Below are positions 44,644 through 52,372 of a stretch of DNA of 64,000 bases, in pieces. The notes under the pieces are model-generated. The model was not told the origin of the DNA. It worked only from the letters and a program-made list of their open reading frames with translations, and did no database searches. Position numbers and translations under genes: made by a program. Every line of letters starts with the position of its first letter. Within the stretch, counting starts at the first letter, position 1. Source of the DNA: Thalassobius sp002708925 (GTDB lineage: Bacteria; Pseudomonadota; Alphaproteobacteria; Rhodobacterales; Rhodobacteraceae); assembly GCF_049803795.1 (NCBI RefSeq), contig NZ_JBNAGJ010000001.1:310001-374000 (forward strand), written 5' to 3'.

Positions 44644-45005
44644 CCCATAAACTGACCTGCCATTGTGGCGCTGTCGAATTGTCCGTGCAGCTAAGCGACG
44701 GTTTCAACACCGCGCGGCGCTGCGATTGTTCCTTCTGTCGCCGGCGCGGAGCGATTGCCGTGTCCGCACCCCTGGACGGGATCGAGATCATACGCGGCGC
44801 GGATAAGCTGACCCTGTATCAATGGGGCACCAGGACGGCGAAACACTATTTTTGCTCGGTCTGCGGGATTTACACGCATCATCAGCGGCGCTCGAACCCG
44901 AATGAATACGGGGTGAATGCCGCCGCGATCGAAGGGGTGAACCCGCGCGATCTGGGCGAGATTCCCTGGGCGGACGGGGTGAATCATCCGAAGGATCGCA
45001 CCTGA
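44640..45005 (+). CDS. GFA-family (glutathione-dependent formaldehyde-activating-like) protein
   Basis: A 121-residue Mss4-like zinc protein: CHCGAVEL (about 8), RRCDCSFCRRRG (about 27) and YFCSVCGIYTHHQRR (about 71) give the conserved zinc-binding cysteines of the CENP-V/GFA family. Members activate formaldehyde with glutathione or have unknown roles. It overlaps the rhomboid stop by four bases. The gene ends ahead of a structured intergenic region. Confidence 0.88.
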   Translation: MTHKLTCHCGAVELSVQLSDGFNTARRCDCSFCRRRGAIAVSAPLDGIEIIRGADKLTLYQWGTRTAKHYFCSVCGIYTHHQRRSNPNEYGVNAAAIEGVNPRDLGEIPWADGVNHPKDRT

Positions 45006-45092
45006 CCTGCCGTGCCGCACCCCAAGTGTCGTTACGTCACTTTTCCGTTTGGTCTGACGATTTCGCCTGATGGGGCTTGATCGACTCGGGGT

Positions 45093-45315
45093 GCTATGAT
45101 CGTTTGACGATCATAGCCGGGCGGGCGTTTGACGGAGGGGTCAGACGCAGGGGCCCGTTCCCACGAAGAGAGGGAGAGCCAGGCCGACGAACGCAGGAGG
45201 GGGCGTTCCGATTGCCGGATAAGAGGGATCTTCGAACGGAACGCGCGGCCCTGCGCCCGGTTTTTCACAGGCAGGGCGTGCAGTCCCTAACTTAGCGCCC
45301 TGCCTGGATTTTTCT
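45093..45315 (+). ncRNA. Candidate structured RNA / attenuator-like region
   Basis: Stems in order: GCTATGATCG-TTTGA-CGATCATAGC (45093-45117, perfect); GCGTTTGAC-GGAGGG-GTCAGACGC (45125-45148, one G-U); GAACGC-AGGAGGGG-GCGTTC (45189-45208). The segment GCGTTCCG (45203-45210) can instead pair with CGGAACGC (45237-45244), so two folds compete. CGGGCG (45118-45123) can pair with CGCCCG (45254-45259), which ends in TTTTT. Two loops carry GGAGG-type sequence. No known RNA family was recognised. Plus strand is favoured by the T tracts; the promoter is not visible. Confidence 0.4.
45269..45313 (+). terminator. Strong terminator before dtd's 3' end
   Basis: AGGCAGGGCG (45269-45278) and CGCCCTGCCT (45296-45305) are perfectly complementary, followed by GGATTTTT. 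It closes the plus-strand transcript and can also serve the minus-strand dtd gene. Confidence 0.82.
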
Positions 45316-45342
45316 GAATTTTCCGATGCAGATTTGCGGGGT

Positions 45343-45789
45343 CTACTCTGGCGCGCTGTCCATCCAGATGGTCACCGGCCCGTCATTGACCAGCGCCACA
45401 GACATGTCCGCGCCGAACACCCCTGTCTGAACGGGCACGCCCTGCGCGGCCAGTTGCGCGGCGAAATAATCATACAGCGCCTTGCCCTGATCGGGCGGCG
45501 CGGCGGCGGAAAATCCGGGCCGGTTCCCGCGTGAGGTATCGGCGGCCAGCGTGAACTGGCTGACCACCAGCGCGCTGCCCTCAATATCGCGAACCGAGCG
45601 GTTCATTTTGCCGTTTTCGTCCTTGAAAACCCGCAGCTTGGCGATTTTGGAGGCCAGATGATCGGCCTGGGATTCGGTATCGCCCTGCATGGCGCAGACC
45701 AGGATCAGCAGCCCGGCACCGCATTGGCCGACTGTCGTTCCCTCGACCGAAACCGAGGCTTGGGTGACACGTTGTAAAAGGGCGCGCAT
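45343..45789 (-). CDS. dtd: D-aminoacyl-tRNA deacylase
   Basis: A 148-residue enzyme that cleaves D-amino acids from mischarged tRNA. MRALLQRVTQASVSVEG is the family start, SQFTLAADTSRGNRPGF the catalytic strand (the Gly-cis-Pro pair is in the C-terminal VQTGVFGADMSV region), and NDGPVTIWMDS the end. A single gene or co-transcribed with the nitroreductase 40 bases upstream. Confidence 0.94.
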   Translation of the reverse strand: MRALLQRVTQASVSVEGTTVGQCGAGLLILVCAMQGDTESQADHLASKIAKLRVFKDENGKMNRSVRDIEGSALVVSQFTLAADTSRGNRPGFSAAAPPDQGKALYDYFAAQLAAQGVPVQTGVFGADMSVALVNDGPVTIWMDSAPE

Positions 45790-45828
45790 GGGGGCTCCGT
45801 GGGCTGAAGTTTGCGGGGGATGCCGATG

Positions 45829-46503
45829 TTACTCGCGCAGATCCAGAACCTGAGACAGGGGGGCGCGCTCGGTGCGAAACTGGTTGGCGGGATGGGCGGG
45901 ATCTTCGTATCCGAATGAGATCGCGCAGAGGATCAGGCGCGTCTGCGGAATATCGAAATGCGCCCGCACGGTGGGGGCAAAAGCGGCGATGGCCGCCTGG
46001 GCGATGCTGGCCACGCCCGCCGCCTGCGCGGCTGCCGCAAAGGCCGCGACAAACCCGCCGCAATCCATTACGCCATAAGGGCCCAGATCGGAGTCCGAGG
46101 TGATGATGGCCACATGCGGCGCGCCGAACAGGCGGTAGTTTTCGCTCATTTGCCGGGCCGAGCCCACCCGATCCCCGCGCGTCACCCCCACGGCCTGATA
46201 AAGCTGCAATCCGCAGGTCCGGCGCCGCTCTTGGTACACGCCGGTGTATTGCTGCGGCCAGTCCAGATCGGGCTGGGCGGTCTGAGTCTCAGCCGCCTGT
46301 GTCATCGCGTTTCGGAAGGCATCGGTCTGAGCGCCGCTGGTGACAATGATCTGCCAGGGCTGCGCGTTGCACCAGGTGGGCACGCGTTGGGCGGTTTGCA
46401 CGATCTGCTGGATGGTCGTGGATGGAACCGGGTCGGGGCGAAAGCCGCGGCACGAATGACGCGCGCGCATCACGCGGTCAAAGGTTTGAAAATCGTCGGT
46501 CAT
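45829..46503 (-). CDS. Nitroreductase-family FMN protein
   Basis: A 224-residue nitroreductase-fold oxidoreductase: RHSCRGFRPDPVPSTTIQQIV is the FMN-binding N-terminus, and PWQIIVTSG, GVASIAQAAIAAFAP and SFGYEDPAHPAN mark the core. It may reduce nitro compounds, quinones or another flavin substrate; the class B-like length and C-terminal FRTERAPLSQVLD do not narrow it. It lies in a minus-strand row of genes between dtd and the zinc-ribbon gene. Confidence 0.87.
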   Translation of the reverse strand: MTDDFQTFDRVMRARHSCRGFRPDPVPSTTIQQIVQTAQRVPTWCNAQPWQIIVTSGAQTDAFRNAMTQAAETQTAQPDLDWPQQYTGVYQERRRTCGLQLYQAVGVTRGDRVGSARQMSENYRLFGAPHVAIITSDSDLGPYGVMDCGGFVAAFAAAAQAAGVASIAQAAIAAFAPTVRAHFDIPQTRLILCAISFGYEDPAHPANQFRTERAPLSQVLDLRE

Positions 46504-46524
46504 GTGCCCCTCCCCCAGGACATG

Positions 46525-47619
46525 TTATTGATTTTGTGCGATGAAATACCCTGCTGTCCCCGCGACGATCAGGCCCAGAACCACCGCAATAGCGATTTTC
46601 CAGGCCGACCAGGGCCGTTCGCCCTGCACCCGGCCCGTCTGGCCGTTCACCACGAAACGATAGGTTTTCCCGCGATATTTATAGGCCGCCAGCCAGACCG
46701 GCAGCAGCACATGTTTAAAGGTGACATCGCTGATCTGTGTCTGAATATCGTGGATGCGCTGCCGGTCTCCGCCGATGTCAAAGCGCACGTCGCGCGCGAT
46801 CACGCGGTTCATTTTGGCGCGGGCCTGATCATAGCCCTCGTCCAGTTCCACCGCATAGCCCTCGGCGCGGAAGCCGGCCAGAAACTCGGGCTGATAGGGG
46901 GCCAGGCCGGACAGATCCCAGGGTTCCAGCGCATCGGTGAAGCGTTTGGGCAGGCTGCGCGAGGCCAGCACCAGCACATCATCGAAGAACCGCGCAACCC
47001 GGCCGGATTTGGGGCTCCAGCGGACTTTGGTGACGCGCTGCTGTGTGCGTTTGCCATTGCGGGTGACCGTGCGGGTTTCGTGGTAAACCGTGCCACGCTC
47101 GCCGCGATATTTGGATTTTGTATCGGCGTCGAAGGTCCAGTAGGGGACATAGATGCCCTCCATCCGGCGGCCTTTGCGTGCGTATTCCTGCAATCCATTG
47201 GGCGCAAACCACAGACGGCCCAGCCAGCCTGTCATCGCCGTGCGGGCCTGCTGTTCGGTCAGTGCAAAGGGCAGCACGCCGCGCGGTTTGATATGGCGGT
47301 GCGTGCCGGTATCCGTGACGACGGGCGTGGCGCAAAACGGGCATTCCAGCGCGTGATCGACCTGCGAAAATTCGACCTGCGCGCCGCAATTGGGGCATTT
47401 GGTGACGCGGGTTTCCTCGATTTCCTGGGCGGGCAGCAGGTTGTTCAGGGCCTGTTGGAAATCCAGCTCGCGGATGGCGCCGCCGCCCCAGGGGCTGGCC
47501 TCGGAGACCTCCTGAACATGGCCGCAATGATCGCACATCAGCTGGCCGGCGTCCGGGTCAAACCGCATGTCCGCGCCGCATTGATCGCAGGGAAAGCGGT
47601 GTTCCTGAGGCTCAGCCAT
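46525..47619 (-). CDS. TFIIB-type zinc-ribbon membrane-anchored protein
   Basis: A 364-residue protein with two CxxC pairs at the N-terminus (CDQCGADMRF and CDHCGHVQ, then CPNCGAQVEF with CPFCATPV), a central conserved region of unknown fold (GIYVPYWTFDADTKSKY), and one C-terminal membrane segment (KIAIAVVLGLIVAGTAGYFIA). It is the last gene of an XpaC/TelA/SPFH cluster, where such zinc-ribbon proteins are regular partners. The start at 47619 overlaps the preceding stop by eight bases; longer starts would overlap that gene more. Possibly a chaperone-like factor. Confidence 0.82.
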   Translation of the reverse strand: MAEPQEHRFPCDQCGADMRFDPDAGQLMCDHCGHVQEVSEASPWGGGAIRELDFQQALNNLLPAQEIEETRVTKCPNCGAQVEFSQVDHALECPFCATPVVTDTGTHRHIKPRGVLPFALTEQQARTAMTGWLGRLWFAPNGLQEYARKGRRMEGIYVPYWTFDADTKSKYRGERGTVYHETRTVTRNGKRTQQRVTKVRWSPKSGRVARFFDDVLVLASRSLPKRFTDALEPWDLSGLAPYQPEFLAGFRAEGYAVELDEGYDQARAKMNRVIARDVRFDIGGDRQRIHDIQTQISDVTFKHVLLPVWLAAYKYRGKTYRFVVNGQTGRVQGERPWSAWKIAIAVVLGLIVAGTAGYFIAQNQ

Positions 47620-47992
47620 TTTTCCGTCCGTGGGCATGTTCGAAACTAACCATTTGCGCGATTTCACCATTTTCGGAACGGGTAAAGCGGATCACATGGC
47701 AAAACAAGCGTGTGCTGCCATCGGGTCGCGTCAACACCCCCGAGGCCGTGCCCGCCTTGCCATGGCTGACCACTTGTTCAATGCGGATGGATTTGCAGGT
47801 GGGCTGGTTTTCGCGGGCCTGCTGGATTGCCGGACGGCCCAGAACAGCCCCGCCCGAGCGATCCCAGACCGCGCCCTCGGACAGGGCGGCATCGGGCAGA
47901 TCGCCCTCACCCATCAGGGCAAGGGCGATGTTTTCGATCCGGCGATTCTGCGCCGAGTTTGCGCAGTCCGGGCTGCGGGTCACTTGCGTCAT
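47612..47992 (-). CDS. Hypothetical NTF2-like small protein
   Basis: A 126-residue protein with an alpha+beta pattern like SnoaL/NTF2 domains: NIALALMGEGDLPDAAL, then ARENQPTCKSIRIEQVV, SGVLTRPDGSTRLFCHVIRF and a final EIAQMVSFEHAHG. It has no signal peptide. It sits three bases after the SPFH gene's stop and overlaps the zinc-ribbon gene, so it is part of that operon. I do not know a specific role. Confidence 0.6.
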   Translation of the reverse strand: MTQVTRSPDCANSAQNRRIENIALALMGEGDLPDAALSEGAVWDRSGGAVLGRPAIQQARENQPTCKSIRIEQVVSHGKAGTASGVLTRPDGSTRLFCHVIRFTRSENGEIAQMVSFEHAHGRKNG

Positions 47993-47995
47993 GTG

Positions 47996-49123
47996 TCAGC
48001 CCGCAGGCGGCGGGGGCGGCGGCAGAATGGTAAACAGCTGTGCCAGTTCCTGCACGTCCTCGGCATGTTTCCAACCGTCCTGACCGGCGGTCCAGACGTG
48101 GGTTTCGCGCGTCAGGCTACCGTCCGAGGCCATCCGGCCCAGGGTTGCGCGCGAAAACGGGCCTTGCGTCTGGCCGTCCTTGGCGATGTGCCAGACTTTT
48201 TCCACCGGCGGGGGCGGAGGCGCGACGGGGGCCGCAGCAGGCGCGGGGCGTGCGCCCCAGGGGCCTACGTTGGCGCCTGTATTGGCCATGTTTTGGGCCA
48301 TCGCCATGCCCATTCCCATCCCAAGGCCCGCACCCATTCCAGAATTGGGGGTTTGCGCGGCGGCGGTCATGGCCTCGGCGGCGGAATATTGGGTGAATTT
48401 ACCCAGATCCCCGGCCAGCCCCATCGAGGTCCGCTTATCCAAAGCCGCCTCGACTGCGGGGGGCAAGCTGATGTTTTCAATGTACAATTCAGGGATAGAC
48501 AGGCCGTATTCAGCAATCGTACCCGAGATTTCAGCCGCGATCAGACGGCCCAGATCGGCGGTGTTCGCTGCCATGTCCAGCACCGGAATCCCCGAGGCGG
48601 AAATCGCGCGGGAAAACTCCTGCACGATGATGTTGCGCACCTGAAAACTGATCTCGTCCATGGTGAATTCGCCGTCCGTACCGACGATTTCGGTCAGGAA
48701 ACGGGCCGGATCCGAGACGCGCACCGAATAGGTGCCATAGGCGCGGATACGGGTGGGGCCGAATTCCGGATCGCGCAGCATGATGGGGTTCTTCGTGCCC
48801 CATTTCAGATCGTTGAACCGGGTGGTGCTGACGAAGTAGATCTCGGATTTAAAGGGGGATTTAAACCCATGATCCCAATGGTTTAGCGTGGTCAGGATCG
48901 GCATGTTGTTGGTTTCCAACATGTACAATCCGGGGGTAAAGACATCGGCCAGCTGGCCTTCGTGGATGAACACGGCGGCCTGGCCCTCGCGGACGGTCAG
49001 CTTGGCACCGTATTTGATCTCGTGGTCTTCGCGCTCGAACCGCCAGACCATGGTGTCGCGCGTGTCATCCACCCAATGGATGACGTCAATGAATTCTCCG
49101 GTCAGGAAATCGAAAATACCCAT
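47996..49123 (-). CDS. SPFH/band 7-like protein with C-terminal GYF-like domain (YdjI type)
   Basis: A 375-residue protein. Residues about 20-230 have the SPFH/virion-core pattern (VIHWVDDTRDTMVWRFEREDHEIKYG, then TYSVRVSDPARFLTEIVG and EFSRAISASGIPVLDMAAN). A Gly/Met-rich stretch, then a Pro-rich linker and a C-terminal domain WHIAKDGQTQGPFSRATLGRM-type (GYF_2-like) follow. In Bacillus and others this protein type sits beside TelA and zinc-ribbon proteins. GGAGG precedes the ATG. It probably forms membrane-associated complexes in a stress response. Confidence 0.88.
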   Translation of the reverse strand: MGIFDFLTGEFIDVIHWVDDTRDTMVWRFEREDHEIKYGAKLTVREGQAAVFIHEGQLADVFTPGLYMLETNNMPILTTLNHWDHGFKSPFKSEIYFVSTTRFNDLKWGTKNPIMLRDPEFGPTRIRAYGTYSVRVSDPARFLTEIVGTDGEFTMDEISFQVRNIIVQEFSRAISASGIPVLDMAANTADLGRLIAAEISGTIAEYGLSIPELYIENISLPPAVEAALDKRTSMGLAGDLGKFTQYSAAEAMTAAAQTPNSGMGAGLGMGMGMAMAQNMANTGANVGPWGARPAPAAAPVAPPPPPVEKVWHIAKDGQTQGPFSRATLGRMASDGSLTRETHVWTAGQDGWKHAEDVQELAQLFTILPPPPPPAG

Positions 49124-49140
49124 GAGGGCCTCCGTATTAG

Positions 49141-50079
49141 TCAGCTGCTGCCGCCGGTCAGTTCAATCGCGATCTGGCGGATGATGGGGCGGGCTTCGTC
49201 CACCGTCATACCCGCGCGCAAACGCGGATCATAGAGCATCCGCAGCAGCATTTCGTCATGTGTTGTCAGCAGGGCGAACTCGTCATCGTCATTGAAGATC
49301 GAGGGCCGCGCGTTCGGGCTGTCATTGGCCAGGCCCAGCCCCTGGGCCAGTTCCTCGTGAATGCAGGACAGGCGCACCAGATCGGGGTGTTCGGCCCGGA
49401 TGATAGCGATGGCCTTGGCATAGTCGTGATCGTTATCCACATCCGAAAACGCCAGCACCATACAGTGAATCGAGCGCGGGATATTCTGGATGATCTGCAA
49501 AGAGGCCGGGTTGATATTCGGCACGATCTGCCTGACCCGCGTCAGGGTCTGGGCGCGGTCGTCCTCAGAGGCGATCAGGACATGGAAATTGGCCCCCTGA
49601 TCACGGACGGAAATGGCGTGCTCTGTCAGCCGGTTCAGGCGCTGCGCGTATTTGGTGATGGCGGCGCGGTCCTTGTTGCGGATCTCGGCCGGGGTGAATT
49701 GGCCGAACTCAACCGAGAACCGCACAGGCCCCGACCAGCGCCGCAGCACACCCGAGGTGCCCCGGGACACCCGCAATCCGGCACCGCGTTCGTATTCGTC
49801 AAAAAACGCGATCCGTTCGAAATTGCGCGCCAGAATATCGGCGCTGAAGGGCGTGTCCGGCCCGCCCCCATCCGTGCGCAGCAGCCCCTGGGCCACCAGA
49901 TCGGCCTGTAGCCGGCCATAATAGGTGGCCAGCGCGCGGGACTGCGCCGAGGGCTGGCTGGGATGCAGCGTCGCCGGGCGTGCCTGCGGCGGGGTGGGGG
50001 GCGTAAGCTCAATGCAGCCCGTCAGGGCCAGCACGGCCCCGACGGATGCGATTTTGGTTAGGCCAGACAGTCGTTTCAA
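49141..50079 (-). CDS. DUF2927 lipoprotein
   Basis: A 312-residue lipoprotein: the N-terminus KRLSGLTKIASVGAVLALTGCIEL has a signal and lipobox LTGC, then a Pro-rich stretch and a DUF2927 body (about 90-300, with RFSVEFGQFTPAEIRNKDRAAI and SCIHEELAQGLGLANDS, the latter a HExxxxG-like metalloprotease helix). The start codon is TTG at 50079, supported by the lipoprotein signal and an AGGG eight bases upstream. It lies between the TelA and SPFH genes in one operon. An HE-G motif suggests a peptidase-like fold; function unproven. Confidence 0.8.
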   Translation of the reverse strand: MKRLSGLTKIASVGAVLALTGCIELTPPTPPQARPATLHPSQPSAQSRALATYYGRLQADLVAQGLLRTDGGGPDTPFSADILARNFERIAFFDEYERGAGLRVSRGTSGVLRRWSGPVRFSVEFGQFTPAEIRNKDRAAITKYAQRLNRLTEHAISVRDQGANFHVLIASEDDRAQTLTRVRQIVPNINPASLQIIQNIPRSIHCMVLAFSDVDNDHDYAKAIAIIRAEHPDLVRLSCIHEELAQGLGLANDSPNARPSIFNDDDEFALLTTHDEMLLRMLYDPRLRAGMTVDEARPIIRQIAIELTGGSS

Positions 50080-50094
50080 GGACTTACCCTGTGC

Positions 50095-51294
50095 TTAGGT
50101 CTGAGGAACGGCGGTGCCCGCAGTGTCACCCAGCCCGGTTTTCCGGGCTTTGGCGGCGGCCAGCGTGTCGCGCAGTTCGGTTTCCATTTTCTTCAGATCC
50201 TCTTCGGCGGCGGCGCGTTTGGCCTTGCCTTCGTCGGCGATCTGAAGGCTTTCGTTGATCGTGGCGATCAGGTTGGCGTTGGCGTCTTTGACGGCTTCGA
50301 TGTCAAAGACGCCACGCTCCATTTCCTCGCGGATCATCTTGTTGCTGGACCGCAGGTTTTCGGCGTTGGCCTTCAGCAGTTCGTTCGTCAGGTCGTTGGC
50401 GTCGCGCACGGCGCTGGCCGCCTCGGCCGAGCGCTGGATGGTGACGGCCTGAGCCAGCTGGGTTTCCCACAGCGGCACGGTGTTCACCAGGGTCGAGTTG
50501 ATTTTCGTCACCAGCGATTTGTCGTTTTCCTGCACCAGCCGGATCGAGGGCAGCGACTGCATGGTGACCTGGCGAGTCAGTTTCAGATCGTGCACACGGC
50601 GTTCCAGATCGTCGCGCGCGGCGCGCAGGTCGCGCAATTCCTGCGCCTTCATCACCTGCTCGCCCTCAGGGGCGGCCTGAACTTCGGCCTCTTTGGCGGG
50701 GATGTCGGTGGCGTCCAGCTCGGCCAGCTTGGCCTCACCCGCGGCGATATAGAGCGCCAGCTCGTCATAAAACGCCAGGGTTTTCTGGTACAGCAGGTCC
50801 AGCGATTTGATGTCTTTCAGCAGCGTGTGTTCGTGATGCAGCAGATCGTCGGTCACCTTGTCGATCTGGCCCTGCACGGTTTCGAACCGGGCGGTGAATT
50901 TGGCAAAGGGCGCGGCGCGGCCGATCAGTTTTTCCCACCAGCTGCGTTTGCGGCGCACGTCCAGCTCGCTGACGGAAAACCCACGGATCGTGGTGACGAT
51001 CTGGCGCAGGCTGTCGCCGGCGGGGCCGACGTCCTTGTTGCGCACGTCCTGCAACATGGCTTGGCTGATTTCCTGCAATTCCGCCTGCGCGGCGGATCCG
51101 AAATGCACGATCGAGCCGGTGTCGGACATGTCCAGCTCGGCGATGCGGGTGCGGATTTCCTCCGAGGCGGCGGGATCGGCCTGTTCCAGCGGCACGATCT
51201 CTTCGGCTTTGGTGGGGTCGGGCAGGATGACGGCGTTAACTTCCTCGACCAGGGCCAGGGTGTCCTGCGCTTTTTGCTGAATCGTTGCGGACAT
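50095..51294 (-). CDS. telA: TelA-type toxic anion resistance protein
   Basis: A 399-residue largely alpha-helical cytoplasmic protein of the TelA/KlaA family, originally tied to tellurite resistance. FSVSELDVRRKRSWWEKLIG is the family signature near residue 130, and long coiled-coil helices (LQIADEGKAKRAAAEEDLKKMETEL) end it. The pair with XpaC upstream is conserved. AAAGGGA lies before the ATG. It is the third reading frame of this operon. Confidence 0.92.
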   Translation of the reverse strand: MSATIQQKAQDTLALVEEVNAVILPDPTKAEEIVPLEQADPAASEEIRTRIAELDMSDTGSIVHFGSAAQAELQEISQAMLQDVRNKDVGPAGDSLRQIVTTIRGFSVSELDVRRKRSWWEKLIGRAAPFAKFTARFETVQGQIDKVTDDLLHHEHTLLKDIKSLDLLYQKTLAFYDELALYIAAGEAKLAELDATDIPAKEAEVQAAPEGEQVMKAQELRDLRAARDDLERRVHDLKLTRQVTMQSLPSIRLVQENDKSLVTKINSTLVNTVPLWETQLAQAVTIQRSAEAASAVRDANDLTNELLKANAENLRSSNKMIREEMERGVFDIEAVKDANANLIATINESLQIADEGKAKRAAAEEDLKKMETELRDTLAAAKARKTGLGDTAGTAVPQT

Positions 51295-51323
51295 GGGGTT
51301 CCCTTTCAGTATCCGTTATTTCG

Positions 51324-52208
51324 TTAGTGCGAGGTCAGGCCTTCGCGTTTCAGCCGGTCGCGCAGCACGTCGATCTCGATATTCAGATCGCTGCGGTCGT
51401 CCAGCAACAGTTTTTGCGTGCGGGCGGCGAAGTTTTGCTCAAGATCGTCCAAAAGCGCGGCATAGTCGGTGCGCGCCTGAGCATCGCCGGTGCGGCCATA
51501 GATGTCGGCGAATTTGATCGTCGCATCGCGCGCGCCCATCAGATAGACCGACAGGAATTTGCGCGCCGCCGTCAGATCGCGCGGGTCGTTTTCAACGGTG
51601 CGGAACAGATCGCGGGCGGTGGTCTGGAATTGCTCCAGCCGGGCCATCATCTGCCGGTCGCTGGCACGTTTCATCGCATCGGTCATGGCGGTCAGGTGGG
51701 CTTCGGCTTCGTCCACGGCGCGGGCCACGCGGTCTGTCTGGAAGGTGTCGATGCCCTCTAGGCCCTTGTTTTTCAACGGGTCTGGGCCAAAGGCCATCAG
51801 ATGCAGCGCGGTGCCAACGATCAGGTAAATCACCGGCGCGATCAGATCGCCCGTCGCGGCGAACCCGGCCAGCCCCAGCCCCAGCCCGGTCAGCAAAGAC
51901 CCGGTGATTTTACGCGGAAAGGCAGGGCGGCGGGCGACGGTGCGGGCCTCATAGGCCTCTTGCGCGATCAGCCCTTCGCGGGTCAGCCAGGCGGCCAGGA
52001 TCAGCAGGCCAAGCGCGGCCAGATTCAGCGCCAAGGCCGTCGGCCCGTTGCCAAAGGCCGACCAGATCAGCGGCAGGGGGGCCAGAAACAGCAGGTTCAC
52101 GCGACCGCCCGCGCGGGTGCGGCGCGCGGTCCGGAATTCTTTGGCCGTGCCCTGCGGGGCCGGGCTTTCGCCTTGCGGACTGTATTTCCCACCATAGCGT
52201 TGCGACAT
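51324..52208 (-). CDS. XpaC-family protein (5-bromo-4-chloroindolyl phosphate hydrolysis)
   Basis: A 294-residue protein with two hydrophobic pairs (VNLLFLAPLPLIWSAFGN / ALALNLAALGLLILAAWL and ITGSLLTGLGLGLAGFAATGD / VIYLIVGTALHLMAF) in the N-terminal half and a cytoplasmic coiled-coil C-terminal half (FQTTARDLFRTVENDPRDL...). XpaC was named from BCIP hydrolysis; its true role, always beside TelA, is unclear. The ATG at 52208 is preferred: AGGAGG lies six bases upstream, inside the end of the preceding micro-ORF, whose stop it overlaps. Confidence 0.87.
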   Translation of the reverse strand: MSQRYGGKYSPQGESPAPQGTAKEFRTARRTRAGGRVNLLFLAPLPLIWSAFGNGPTALALNLAALGLLILAAWLTREGLIAQEAYEARTVARRPAFPRKITGSLLTGLGLGLAGFAATGDLIAPVIYLIVGTALHLMAFGPDPLKNKGLEGIDTFQTDRVARAVDEAEAHLTAMTDAMKRASDRQMMARLEQFQTTARDLFRTVENDPRDLTAARKFLSVYLMGARDATIKFADIYGRTGDAQARTDYAALLDDLEQNFAARTQKLLLDDRSDLNIEIDVLRDRLKREGLTSH

Positions 52209-52291
52209 CATACGCCTCCTGCAATCGAGACGTAGAGAATGAGTATGACAAGCAGGACAAAGGCCAGCTTTTGCAGACCGGTTTCCGACAT
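52208..52291 (-). CDS. 27-residue membrane micro-protein ahead of xpaC
   Basis: An ATG at 52291 opens a 27-codon frame reading MSETGLQKLAFVLLVILI then LYVSIAGGV, that is an almost pure single membrane helix with a short N-terminal tail. GGGGAACGG lies directly before it and its TGA overlaps the XpaC start (ATGATG), whose AGGAGG is encoded by its last codons, so the two should be translationally coupled. It is not long enough for standard ORF calls. Coding is inferred from coupling and composition. Confidence 0.6.
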   Translation of the reverse strand: MSETGLQKLAFVLLVILILYVSIAGGV

Positions 52292-52372
52292 CCGTTCCCC
52301 AAGTGTTTGTGTACACTGGAAAGTTAGGGGATCGGCGGCTGTGATGCTAGGGGGAGAATTGCGCGCGGTGCG

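Larger units (their letters stand above)
45006..45342. other. 337-base intergenic region between GFA (plus) and dtd (minus)
   Basis: A convergent space, far larger than two terminators need. It holds a perfect ten-pair palindrome (45093-45117), a candidate structured RNA, and two T-tract hairpin ends (45254-45265 and 45269-45313). Plus- and minus-strand frames of 70 or so codons exist but have no RBS or coding bias. Confidence 0.7.

Noticed and set aside
45077..45295. 72-codon plus-strand frame in the structured intergenic region
   Set aside because: No RBS, Arg-rich composition, and the sequence is constrained by perfect RNA stems.
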